This document shows, one piece after another, positions 49,777-60,000 of a stretch of 64,000 bases of DNA. The position numbers and the translations under genes were made by a program. Under the pieces are notes generated by a model that was not told the DNA's origin, searched no databases, and was given only the letters and a program-made list of their open reading frames with translations. This stretch comes from Eupeodes corollae (Eukaryota; Arthropoda; Insecta; Diptera; Syrphidae): positions 146,282,645 to 146,346,644 of the forward strand of contig NC_079147.1 in the NCBI RefSeq assembly GCF_945859685.1, given 5' to 3'. Each line of letters opens with the position of its first letter. The first letter of the stretch is position 1.

Positions 49777-49990
49777 TAGTATCCAGGGCATGATGCCTAT
49801 GCCTCTGGCGAGGAATTGACAAATTCTCCAAGAGTAACTATTGTCATGAAAAGTTCTTTTCCAAATAAGCCGTTCGGGTTCGGCTTAAAACTGTAGGTTC
49901 CCTCTATTCCATTCCTCGCACTCAGGAATGATTAAAAGTTGTAAGTCACTAAGCCCTAGTTCTCAACGGACTGTTGCGCCACATAATTTA
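49777..49990 (+). mobile_element. SINE copy 4 with 15 bp target-site duplication, head deleted
   Basis: Flanked by a perfect TTTATAATAAATTGA repeat at 49762-49776 and 49991-50005. The body has GGCGAGGAATTGACAAATTC, AAGTTCTTTTCC, AGCCGTTCGG, GGCTTAAAACTGTAGG, GGAATGATTAAAAGTTGTAA and GGACTGTTGCGCCAC, then an ATAATTTA tail. Box A and box B are missing: an internal deletion joins a short GGGCATGATG stub to the body. The duplication demonstrates integration by target-primed reverse transcription. Confidence 0.92.
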
Positions 49991-50005
49991 TTTATAATAA
50001 ATTGA

Positions 50006-50350
50006 CTAACTCTTGGACAACGTTTTGAAATCGTGCAAATTTATTTCTAAATTAATGATTCAACCAATGCGTCCAATAATTAATCGACATTGTTGCATAG
50101 CAGAGTTGGTAATTCCAAGTTTATTTAAGTTTAAAATGCTTTTCCGAATGATTTCATCCGCCATCACTCTTAACAATTTCACTTGTGCCCATCCACTTTT
50201 TGGAAGTCTTTGTGAGATGATCTTTTCTTGCGGGCTTTCATTATCCAACTTGTTCTTGAATTGAAACTGAACAACAATCAAGCTGGTCGCACTGTTCGTA
50301 ATTAGACCTAAAACGAAATGGAACACCGATTACGAGTTTGACAAGAAAAG
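50006..50350. other. Spacer
   Basis: May hold an eroded upstream part of the DD41D scrap that follows. Open frames on both strands show no recognised domain. Confidence 0.3.
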
Positions 50351-50640
50351 ATTGTTCAGCAATGAAGATTTGGGTTGTTACGACACTGCCGTTACACACC
50401 CAAGACGTCATTATCACTGTTTGGAATGCTCTATGAGCAGAAATAATCACTGGTTCACATTTCTTCAAAACTAAGGCCATAATTTTACAGTCAGAAGGTT
50501 GCGCTAAAGAGCCATGATAATTAACTTTTCGAGCCTAAATTGCACGATGTTGATTTAGACGATCTTTGGTTCCAATAAGGCAGCTGCGCCACATGTCATA
50601 CAGCCAACGAAAAAGTCATTTATTGAAGCAAAAATCACAT
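50351..50640 (+). pseudogene. DD41D mariner-like transposase scrap
   Basis: In changing frames, an IWVVTTLPLHTQDV block is followed by ITVWNAL, a stop, then AEIITGSHFF. This corresponds to the 'VTVWCALxAGGIIGPYFF' stretch. Next comes an RAMI-type block and LDDLWFQ, a stop, then ATCHTANEKV near 50560-50610, corresponding to 'DDMWFQQDGATCHTA'. Stops replace the catalytic Q-D region. Neither the DNA-binding domain nor the third aspartate region was recognised. Confidence 0.72.
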
Positions 50641-53275
50641 GTCCAAAAAACACTGGTTATGTGCAAATTATATTTTTATAATATTAACAAGAAAGTCTTC
50701 TAACCAAGAGTCAAACTTGACGAGTTCTAGAATCTGTGTAGGGTCAATTATTCTCATAAGATCTTTCTCAGATAAGTCCTGAAATCAAAGGGCGCTTGAC
50801 AATGTTACCAACCCACACCCATCCTTAATCTCATTCCTTCGGAACGGTGCTGTCTGACTCCTAACCTGTTCTATCCTTTTCTGCTTTCCCAATTTATACG
50901 ACCCGTGCCCATGATGAGCCTGGCTGAGAGGTAAACCTCTACAGATTTTAACAACTCATTTCAGTGCCGGAAAAACTGTAAGCTTACCACCCCTAAATCG
51001 AGTAAAACTAACCATTTTAACCCTTTTAGCAGGGGAGGGAATGTGCGAAAACTACCCATAGACGCATCTTCTCAGATAGTCAAGCTGAAGTCATCAAACA
51101 AATTTGAACTTTATCTCAATAAATTCACCAACAGCTCAAAACTCCTGATCGTTTCTTTTGAAGATGGCCGAGTAGTTCGAAATTTACCTTATAGCTTTTT
51201 TGGTTGCAGGGTCATAGAGACATTCCAAGAAATTGCAAATCTTACGAAATTGCAAAAAATGGAACAACTTTACCTTGACTTGTTAAAAACCATGATACTG
51301 TAAAGAAGGCACACCGCAGACGGTCTAATACAACCACTTGTCGGCCAACTAAACTATTTTCGCCAATTCTTGATGCTTAACTCTCTAAGCAACTCATTAC
51401 GGTAAGTAGATTGCACATTGCAGGTGAAACATCCATTTGGCGGCACGTAGTAAGCACATTTCTGAGAAAGTACCTACATCAAATGTACAACTTTTCCGAA
51501 AATTGAAGTGGGGAGTTAGACCGCTTATAATACATTGCACCTACGCCTACGGCTCGCAGATCTAAAATATTGTTTCGACAGACGTGTAGGTGGCCGCATT
51601 TGGACACTACGTGCTGGCAGACGAAAGTTTCTGTTATCACCATTACCAAGACTACCTTAAACTTTACTATCAAGCGGTTTCCTTTCACGCCAAAAATTAG
51701 CTCTCGGTCTGCTCGGACTAGCTTCTTAAATTTGATCGGTTCCTGGTGAAGTGACTTGACGAAATTCAGGGTACTATTATTTTTATTAGGATTAAGTATC
51801 AGGCGTAGTATCTGCCCTAGGTAGACGGGCTACATGAGCAGTTTAGGGCTTATGAGAACAGTTTAAGATTTTTGTAATGAACATTAAAAGTACGAAATTG
51901 GACTTTTAAACATATTAAGGCAATAATTTTATGTTAAGTAATTTCAATGTTCTATTTTCTATATTCTTCAGGAAATGTTGAACAAAATTGTATGTCTCCG
52001 ATATTTCTTTCTGCAAGAAGAAGAAAAGGCTGTCCCCTTAAGTAAAATTTTCGATGACATGCATATAACCATAAATGTGCGAATTTGTTTGTAAATTTTA
52101 CTGAAAATGATATTGTGATGCAAATGTAGCCATGACAGCTACTTTCATTTTTCTGAAATAAACACCCATTGATTAAAAATAATACTCTTCTTGTATTAAT
52201 ATCAACAGATTTTTCCTAGAAGATGCTTCCTTCTAGGAAAAATCTGCTGAAGATTTAGTTTTTCAATGAAAACTTAATTCTCTTCATAGAATATCTACCT
52301 TTTGTAAACCTATCTACAAATGTAGTACGTATCTTCGTACTCAGATTTTTTGAAAGAAAAGCTCATGGATACCTAAAATATACAACAAAAAGACTTGCAG
52401 CAATTTTTCTTGTTTTCAAAAAAGTATCTACATACGTTTTTTATATGTAATATAAATCTTGTCGCCTTTGAAATATCTTCCTTCGATTATATCCATCGCA
52501 TTTTGTGATGATATTGATTTCATTTTAACATCAAGATAGTTAAGCAAGGACTTTGGCACATACTACAAAACCCACCTTCATTGTCTCACAATATGTTTTC
52601 CATTCATTCCACCCCCTAGTACGGTGATGTTGAAAATGTCACATCTTTTTCAACTTTAAAAAATAAAATTTTAAACAACATTTATTTACTTCTAATCCGG
52701 CTGTCCCGTTCGGGTTCGTTTATACAAATCTGATTCTCAACTGCATTGCAAAATTTCTTTGCCACAACTGCATCCCATTATCCAGTGAAAGCTATAAAAT
52801 TTGTTGCGAATCCCCGATGGTTCCTTGTTCCATGTTCTCTCTGCTGCATATACCGAATATTGTGTTTTTCCAATCCTTTTGCCACACTGCAAGCAAACTA
52901 AGGATAAACATTAATCATCAAGAACTCCTTCGGCTCTTCGGACCATCCACATCAGCAACTTACTTATTTCTGCTCGAACATTTGAACGAAAATTCCATTT
53001 CTCGAGAAACGGAAGCCGTTATCGTCATTGTTGTTGTATGTAGCACCACATTATAAAATCTCCTTTCAGCTCTATACAAACACACATCTACCTCACACAC
53101 TGATTCATCCCTCCCATCAAGAAGGACTCTGGGCTTCTGCTTCTCATGTTTCTGGATGCTGTAAAATTTAGTAGAGCTCTAATATTTTCTTTTGTATTTT
53201 ATGTTGTTTGGTGTTATAAAAAAAATATCTATAAACTGATCTCTGTTTCGGTTTTTTATTTTGTTTTCTTTTTAC
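50641..53275. other. Gene-poor stretch with one strong hairpin
   Basis: Contains open frames of 69-86 codons without recognised domains (51043-51303 plus, 51479-51688 minus) and the hairpin at 52202-52250. No transposon ends were seen. Confidence 0.4.
52202..52250. repeat. 21 bp inverted repeat hairpin, 7-base loop
   Basis: Arms 52202-52222 and 52230-52250 pair with one mismatch; the inner 17 bp (CAGATTTTTCCTAGAAG and its complement) are perfect. The loop is ATGCTTC. The stem is shorter than a typical animal pre-miRNA and no T-tract follows as for a terminator. Its role is unknown. Confidence 0.85.
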
Positions 53276-53277
53276 GA

Positions 53278-53565
53278 TTGAGTGGGAAGATAAAATCCTA
53301 TAGTTCGACAGCAAGGACCTCTTACGCTAGACGTGGTGGCCTTTCATAGTCGACTTTCAACGTTTGGTGGCCAGATTTGAGACGACTGGTTCAGTAAACA
53401 ATCATCCAACACCCGTTCGTTCAAGGAACGCAAGATCGACCGAGAAAGTGTACAGCAGAACCCGCGGCAGTCTATTTTTCGCCGTGCAAAAGACCTCGGC
53501 TTTTCGCAGACTTCAACTTGGTGAATTTTGCGTCGGGGCCCTCACAAGATCAAACTGGAATTGAA
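53278..53565 (+). pseudogene. DD41D family-2 transposase scrap, N-terminal linker
   Basis: 53364-53480 reads VARFETTGSVNNHPTPVRSR, NARSTEKV; in the next frame SIFRRAKDLGFSQTSTW and RRGPHKIKLE follow. These are the inter-helix linker and second helix-turn-helix of a DD41D transposase, close to the 16.1-16.36 kb minus-strand fossil (SINSQQTPVRSRNSRS). A frameshift splits the two halves. The catalytic domain is absent. Confidence 0.8.
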
Positions 53566-53639
53566 CCTTTAGAAATGAAACATACATTCATTGTCTTTTT
53601 ATTTACACTTATTCAAATAGATACAATACGTGGGGCAAT

Positions 53640-55190
53640 CTACTTTTTGACTTAAATACAAGACTTACCCTACAAATAATCGTGACAATCTTTCAACATT
53701 AGAAATTAACTTAACTAAAAGAACTTTGCTCAGATCACTTACCAGTTGAATTAGGGGTTTGTGCGTCACCGTTTTTTCAATTAAAGGGAATTTTTGATTT
53801 CAAAAACGTCAATTGGAATCTTTATAAACGCAATTTAAACAACAAAATTCAATCAATGCCAAACTTTATTTCTGAGAAAGTAATTGAAAATGGCAAAACT
53901 CTGTTCATGAAAGTGTCAATGAAGTTGTACTAAAAATAACTTTACGTTGTGAATGCTCAAATAAGTTGCCTTCGCGAATAGTTCGCTTAATTAAGATACG
54001 AAATTGTAGTGTACGAACAATGATGAGAGTAAGAGATTGTGACTTGCTTTCTGAGGTTCAAGTTCTTACTTCACTAATAAAAGAGTTGATTAACACTCAC
54101 AGAAATAGTTCTTGGAACCAAAAACACTATGCAAGTAAACCGTTCAAGAATATTACAATAATCATTAAAAAAAGCAAACTAATATGCCTGCTTTCAGAAG
54201 TGACAACACTATTAAAGTATCGTTTTTAGAAAAAGCGGATGCTTTAGCCAATGCTCCTTATTCCAGTCATTCGAACCTAAATAACTCAAAAAGGTTATTA
54301 TCAGTTAGAAACTATGGTTGATGAATCTCTTCTGTCTATAGAAAATAGCATTATTGAACAAAGGAATGATTTTATTCCCAAAAAAGAATTTCGTGATGAT
54401 GCCAGAAAATAGGTGGGATTCGATGACAGTCCAACGCACTAACCATCATGCCACGGGTATTACAGCAATTATTTAATAGTTGTTTAAAAATTAGTAATTT
54501 TCCTTCAACATGGAAAAAGCAAACATTATTCCTTTATTAAAACCAGGCAAACTTGCTTGCGAGCCCACTCATTATCGACCAATAAGCTTACGAGTACTAA
54601 GGTCACTCAGCAAATGCTTTGAATAATTGATTAAATCTAAAATGTTAATCCAAATAAATCAAAATAACCTACTGCTTCCTCAACAGTTGGCTTTATAGCT
54701 TTTCACAATACTGTTCAACAAATTAACAGAACAACCCAATATGTTAAAAATAACTTAGCTCTGGAAAAAGTACCGGTTTGGTACTTTTAGATATTCAAAA
54801 GGCATTTGATTCCGTCTGGCATAAAGGACCCATACATAAATTAAAAAAATTAAATTTTCCTGTATACATAACAAAAATTGTAAAGTCCTTCATTTTCGAG
54901 AGACAGTTTCAAGTTTCTGTGAACAATGAACTTTCTGATTTATTTCATATAAATGAAGGCGTACCTCAAGAGTATGTTCTTGGGCCAATTTTATACATAC
55001 TATATACATCCGAAGTTCCGAATTTATGATATTGTGAAAAGGGTATTTTTGCCAATGACACTTGCATTTACGTATCAGATTCATTTGGTTCCGTTATTGA
55101 AACCAAGCTGCAATAATGATTGGAAAATAAATATAAATGGTGATAAGATTAAGGCTATATTTTTCACGAGGTAAAGAAAGTCTTGTCGAT
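53640..55190 (+). pseudogene. jockey-clade LINE, endonuclease C-terminus to RT
   Basis: Starts with the endonuclease end motif SDHLPVEL (53732). Next is an FDFKNVNWNLYKRN-type block (about 53795), then the linker in 53966-54229 (VRDCDLLSEVQVL..., IKELINTHRNSSW) and ADALANA (about 54239). RT blocks: ANIIPLLKPGKL and HYRPISL (about 54525-54590); VLLDIQKAFDSVWHKG (about 54781); NEGVPQEYVLGPILYILYTS (about 54950); and a YADDTCIYVSD-like block with frameshift (about 55045). WKININGDKIKAIFFTR closes the match at 55174. The frames are interrupted by at least four shifts or stops. The EN-linker-RT order and the GVPQ..VLGP motif are standard for jockey; there is no RNase H. Confidence 0.87.
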
Positions 55191-55324
55191 GGTAAAATAA
55201 AATGAACTTTAAAAATAAAAACACTTTATCCTTTCATAAATCGAAGATCCAAACTAAGTATTGAAAATAAAATACTTACTTATATTTAAAACCATATTTT
55301 AAACAATTATGTTTTATTGTTCTC

Positions 55325-56135
55325 TAAACACCACAAGGTGGTGTTCTGTCCCCTCTCCTGTGAAACATAGTGGTAAACGAACTTCTAATATCCCTTGAGA
55401 GTGAAGTCTACAGAGTGGTTGCGTATGCCGATGATGTTGCTATCCCCGTCACAGGGGAACATCCTAATAAACTGAGAGACCAACGCACTGCATGTCTCTG
55501 CATAAGCGGGGCATTAAAACCACACCCTCAGCAACGTTGGACACTCTCCTCCATCTGACATCTAGTACAGCTCATCTCAATGGACCAACAACAATGTGGG
55601 GCACTCCATCATTTTGAACCTCTTTGGTTCTATACCAAAGTACATAGACTACACTATTTCAAAACCCCAATTTGGAAAAAAATTCAAGTTATCCATTCCA
55701 TCCAGAGATGAATGGGAAGACAACTCCTGGATGACAAATGCATCCATTTTTATACATATGGATCCAAGACAAATGAGGGAGTAAGTAGTGGTGTGTACTC
55801 AGAAAAGCTTAATCAAGCATCTTATTCCGCCTCCCTAATCATTGTAGCGTCTTCCAAGCGGAAATTTTAGCGATCAAAGAGGTTCTCCCCTGGCTAAGAG
55901 AAAACGTGATATCAACTCCTGATGTCTGCATCCTCTCTGACACCCAGGCTGCTATCAAATCTCTTGACGGCGTCTCAACCAAATCTCAGACGGCCCTCGA
56001 TTGTCGATCGTCTCTTATGGCGATGGCGCAGCAATTTAATATTCACCTCTGTTGGGTGCCGGGTCACAGAGACATCACAGTAAAACAATCTCTCACCTCC
56101 TCTGCACTTGCCCTGCTTTTCACTTAGACCCAAAC
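55325..56135 (+). pseudogene. LOA/I-type LINE fossil, second copy with internal deletion
   Basis: Begins TPQGGVLSP (about 55332). The frame 55370-55558 has YRVVAYADDVAIPVTGEHPN, then jumps directly to RTACLCISGALK. The intervening thumb/connection region, several hundred bases long in the copy at 46.3 kb, is deleted in frame. Next come an IPKYIDYTISKPQF block (about 55633), a damaged YTDGSK region (about 55750), SDTQAAIKSLDGVST (about 55930) and FNIHLCWVPGHRDIT (about 56035). This last is the RNase H C-terminal H-R-D motif, which the 46.3 kb copy has lost. Stops and shifts abound. Confidence 0.87.
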
Positions 56136-57860
56136 TTAATCTGTGAGAATACTCTTTTGATAATCCCAGTGAACTAGCTAAAAGTAAAATGAATGTATCT
56201 TGCAAATGATTTCTTGAGAAAAACTACCATCTCTACCTTCGTTCCCATCTTAATTTAAGGATATTTACTATGTAATCATTGATGAAGGTTTTTACCATTA
56301 TATTTGATTACGTTCTTTCAAATTATTATTTTTTTTTTCAAACATATTATTGACATCAGTAAGGTATCAAAACCATGTCTATGTAAATTGTGCAATTGCC
56401 ATTTTGTGAGAAATGATAAATTAACGCTAATAATAAAATTATAATGGAATTGCCTATAAACTTAAACCTTATCTATCTATAAATTGATTGATTCTATCAA
56501 TCTATCAATCTATCTGTAACCAAATTAGGTTGCTTGTAAATTTTTACAAAAAAATAAAAATGCTTTCAAATAGATATTCAAATTCTTTATACGTTTTTTC
56601 TTTCATTATTCTATTTACAGAGAGTGTGAAGCGAGCGAAAAAGGATACCATCACCTATCTATAAAAATCGAAAAATTCGATTTGAATTTGAGTTTTGAGA
56701 AGAAAAAAGAAAAAAACTTTCATTACAAAAAAGCATCAGCAGCAAAACCCGCATATCATTTCAAATCAACCTGCACCACTGCCATTTGGGATTTTTATTT
56801 TATTTCTCAGCACATCAGTCAAAACTGTTAACACGTAAGTCTATTTGATTGTATTAGACCTTTATTTATTTTGTTTTTCTTGTTAAATTGTTGCCCTTGT
56901 TGTTGTTGTTATTGGTAAATTGTATCCTATTAAAGTCCCTTGAAATGTTAATAGAAAATAAAAAAAGGATCTTCTTCGAATTTCCACCCAATTTGATTGA
57001 TTCAAAGATGTTTACCTTGAAGTATAAAAGTTGTATATTTTTGGCACGTAATTTCTTTAAGGGAGGAGAATAGATCAATGATTCTTTATAATCATCATGA
57101 GTATCCATCATGAAAGAAAAAGGATTGTTGCATCCCTTCAAATAATAAAATGCCTATATACTATTGAAGGGGCTTATAAAATTGAATTAGAATTGTTATT
57201 ATTCAAATTCATAGTAAAATTTAAGCATTCTCAAGTTATAAAATGTAAAATTTGTATAACCCTTTAAAAACCTAATTTGATATCTCACCACCTGCAAAAA
57301 ATAAGGCAGGTATCTAATAAATAACTGTTCAAATAGGAAATCAAGATTGGCATGATAAAAAGATGATTGAATTTTTATTGAATTTATCGTTGTAAGAGTG
57401 TAACTCTCTTTTTTGACAGCTTCTGTCAGATTTGAATATGATTTTTTTGACATGACAGATTTATTTATTTTTCAAGAACCCCCCAAAAGGTTTTGTATTG
57501 CACCATTCCTTAGAGACCTTTTAAAATATTCTTTTAGATCAAAACAAACAAAAATATAAGCAAATGTTTCTCCTATAAGTTTTAGTTGTGAGTGGAAAGG
57601 TTTTTCAGTAAGAGATTTTATTTTTTGTAGAATTAACAATTCACCAATGTATGGTTGTAAAGGGTTTTTAAATAGGTACTTAAGAACTTTTCCAACAATA
57701 AAAGCCAAATCATTTGAGATATTTCAAAAACTTTATGTACGACTACAAGCACAATTAAACAATGTACAAATGCGGCTCGACTTGGTTCATATAGCCACTG
57801 TGGTCACCTTTTCAGCGATAGATATGTTAGCCCCAAACGGCCGCTTTCTAAAGTAGAATG
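56136..57860. other. Gene-poor stretch
   Basis: ATCTATCAATCTATC simple sequence near 56480-56515. Short open frames (57199-57453 and 57472-57708, minus) show no recognised domain. Confidence 0.4.
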
Positions 57861-57873
57861 TTGGCTCTGAGCT

Positions 57874-58160
57874 TTTGTACCTGTAGCGTGATGGTTAGTG
57901 GGTTTGGCCTTCATGTTCATGCAAGGGGTCTTGGGTTCAATCCCTGCATGTGCCACCTAACTTTTTTCACTGGCACTGCCTCTTGCGAGGAATTGACAAA
58001 TCCACCAAGATTAATTCTTGCCATGAAAAAGTGCTTTCTTAAATTAGCCGTTCCATCCCTGACAACATTACTCGCACACAGGAATGGTTGAGAGTTGTAA
58101 GTCACTAGCCCCTGGTCCTTCATGGGCTGTTGCGCCACCTTATTTATTTATTTGTATTTA
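57874..58160 (+). mobile_element. SINE copy 5, full length, with RNA polymerase III promoter and 13 bp duplication
   Basis: 287 bp flanked by a perfect TTGGCTCTGAGCT repeat at 57861-57873 and 58161-58173. The head is tRNA-like: box A TGGTTAGTGGG at 57892-57902 and box B GGTTCAATCCC at 57934-57944, followed by TGCATGTGCCACC. An unrelated body follows (GCGAGGAATTGACAAATCC, GAAAAAGTGCTTTCTTAAAT, GGAATGGTTGAGAGTTGTAA). The 3' end is GGGCTGTTGCGCCACC and a TTATTTATTTA-type tail. It encodes no protein and would need a LINE reverse transcriptase. It is the reference copy for the other four. The gap in the body (no AAAACTGTAGG block) shows it is a deletion variant. Confidence 0.95.
57892..57944 (+). 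promoter_or_regulatory. Internal RNA polymerase III promoter of the SINE (boxes A and B)
   Basis: TGGTTAGTGGG and GGTTCAATCCC, spaced as in tRNA genes. Both fit the eukaryotic box A/B consensus. Whether this copy is transcribed is unknown. Confidence 0.82.
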
Positions 58161-58173
58161 TTGGCTCTGAGCT

Positions 58174-59035
58174 GTTACACCGAGTTCTGCATTTTGGCAT
58201 AAACTAGTGTCTTAACTTAACCATTAAACAAAAGTAGTCTAGAGGTGTTAAGTCACACGAACTGGCCCATGTCTTGAGATAAAAAGCTCATCAATTTAAT
58301 CTTCTATAAATCAATTGTTAGCTGTGCTGTGAGACTTGTTGCACTATCCTTTTAAAACTATTACCGTCCAAGTCCATATATTCTATTAAGGGCGAAAAAT
58401 AAACTGTGACGCGATAACGCACAAAACTTTTTTTTTGATAAAGTTGTGATTCATAAAGCAAATAAAGCGTATTTTACTTATTGATTTACCATCGAGCTTT
58501 GTCTTTTCAAGATGCAAATTGAAAACATACATAAATATATATACATACATACATATATATTTCAACCCCTCAAAATTGTTGCACTAGTAAACTATTACCA
58601 CCCGAGATGGTGCTTCTCAACACCCAACGCTACTGGAATTATTCTATTTTTGTCAAGTTTTTCAGCCTGTTTAAAACCAAGCTTACGAATACTTCCGCAA
58701 ACCCTAATAGGAGTCTCCTTTCAAATGCAGCATTCCTTCAAAGAAACATTAAAATTGTATATTTTGTAGTTTGACTTCGATAGACTGCTTTTTTGATGCT
58801 TTGGTTCTTACTGTGTTTGTTCTATCGTCTCGAAATTAGCGACATAAAAGCTAATTAAACTTTTTTTTTGTCTGGATTACTATTTTCAATTAACTCGAGT
58901 ATGTCTCTAGTCCTTACCAATGTAGCTTTAAACTCACGATGATATTCTTTTTAACAACAAAAGTTATTTCTTTTATACTTTTTTAAGACGTTTCGTGTAA
59001 AGAAAAAGTTCTTCTTTGGTGCAAATAAAATTGAG
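58174..59035. other. AT-rich spacer
   Basis: ATATACATACATACATATAT microsatellite at 58540-58560. An 85-codon open frame at 58512-58769 overlaps it and has no recognised domain. Confidence 0.4.
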
Positions 59036-60000
59036 CATCTTAGACTTTGCGGTGGTACTTTTGACACTTGATGGCTTTGATGGTAGAAGAGCATCCATCC
59101 ATCTATTCTTTGTTGTTTTTAAAGTGTGCGGGTTATTCGAATATACCTACTTAAAAAGCCTCACAATAAAAAGTCTAAGGTTGTCAGATAACACGATATT
59201 AGGGACCACTTCACACCGCCTCTCGACGCGTTTGGTGCGAGATAACCATGTCATGCATATCAATTTGGTCCTGGTCTGATTGACAGGTAACTATCCTCTT
59301 GAAACATTATATCTTTGGTGTCCATATCATTCAATTCGCAGGTCACAAGAAATTGGTGATCATCGACCTAAAGCGATTGCATTTGCGGGTGATAACCTGG
59401 TCAGCATCATTTTGGAAGAAGTACGGTCCAAAATTTACACCAAACAGTAACTTCATTTAGATGCATTAGTACCCCGTGAATCTCTTCCCATAATCCACCT
59501 AAATTCTTAAAATGTTTCGATCAAAATGATGTCAACTTCCAACTGCTCTAAAATCCAATTAGCGAACACACGAGGCACCGTATGGTCGTATAATTTCATC
59601 TCCTGGGTTAGTTTGATTTTGTATGGGTTGTAGTCTGCGACAGGCCATATTCTTCTTGAAGACGCAGAATTGACTGCCTCCAATTCTGCTCGAAAGCGTT
59701 TTAGGCAGATCTTGCCTGCAATTGGCCTCCAAACGTTGAAGAGTCATCTTGAAAGGACGCCCAATATCTCATACAAAAGGCGCAACGCGTACATCGATGC
59801 TGTTAAAGGAAACCTATTTTGGTAATAAAATCTTATCATTTGCACGTCTTGCTCGACGCTGTAACTTACCATGATGATTTTTCTTAAGTGACTGTTGAAA
59901 AAAATATGTTTTTTGACAGAAACAATATGGTCGCCAAGAGGTGTCAAAATCTTAGCGTTTTTTGGAAAACCCTTTATTAAATCCCAAAAAACACGGGTAA
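59036..60000 (-). pseudogene. DD41D family-2 transposase, decayed, nearly full length
   Basis: On the minus strand the N-terminal block is SVEQDVQMIRFYYQNRFPLT (about 59855-59795), then an ALRLLYEILG match to 'ALRPIFGxH'. The frame 59747-59559 is a linker and second helix-turn-helix remnant. A FGPYFFQNDA block lies near 59420, RFRSMITNFL near 59375-59350, an IDMHDM block near 59260 and TLDF-GF (third-D region) near 59140-59110. Stops and shifts are frequent and the catalytic aspartates are not all legible. The plus-strand open frame at 59016-59279 is its antisense shadow. Confidence 0.8.

Noticed and set aside
57892..57960. Functional tRNA gene
   Set aside because: Boxes A and B are present, but the arms do not close as a tRNA and the sequence continues into a conserved SINE body with its own target-site duplication.
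59016..59279. 87-codon plus-strand open frame
   Set aside because: It is antisense to the third-aspartate region of the minus-strand DD41D fossil.
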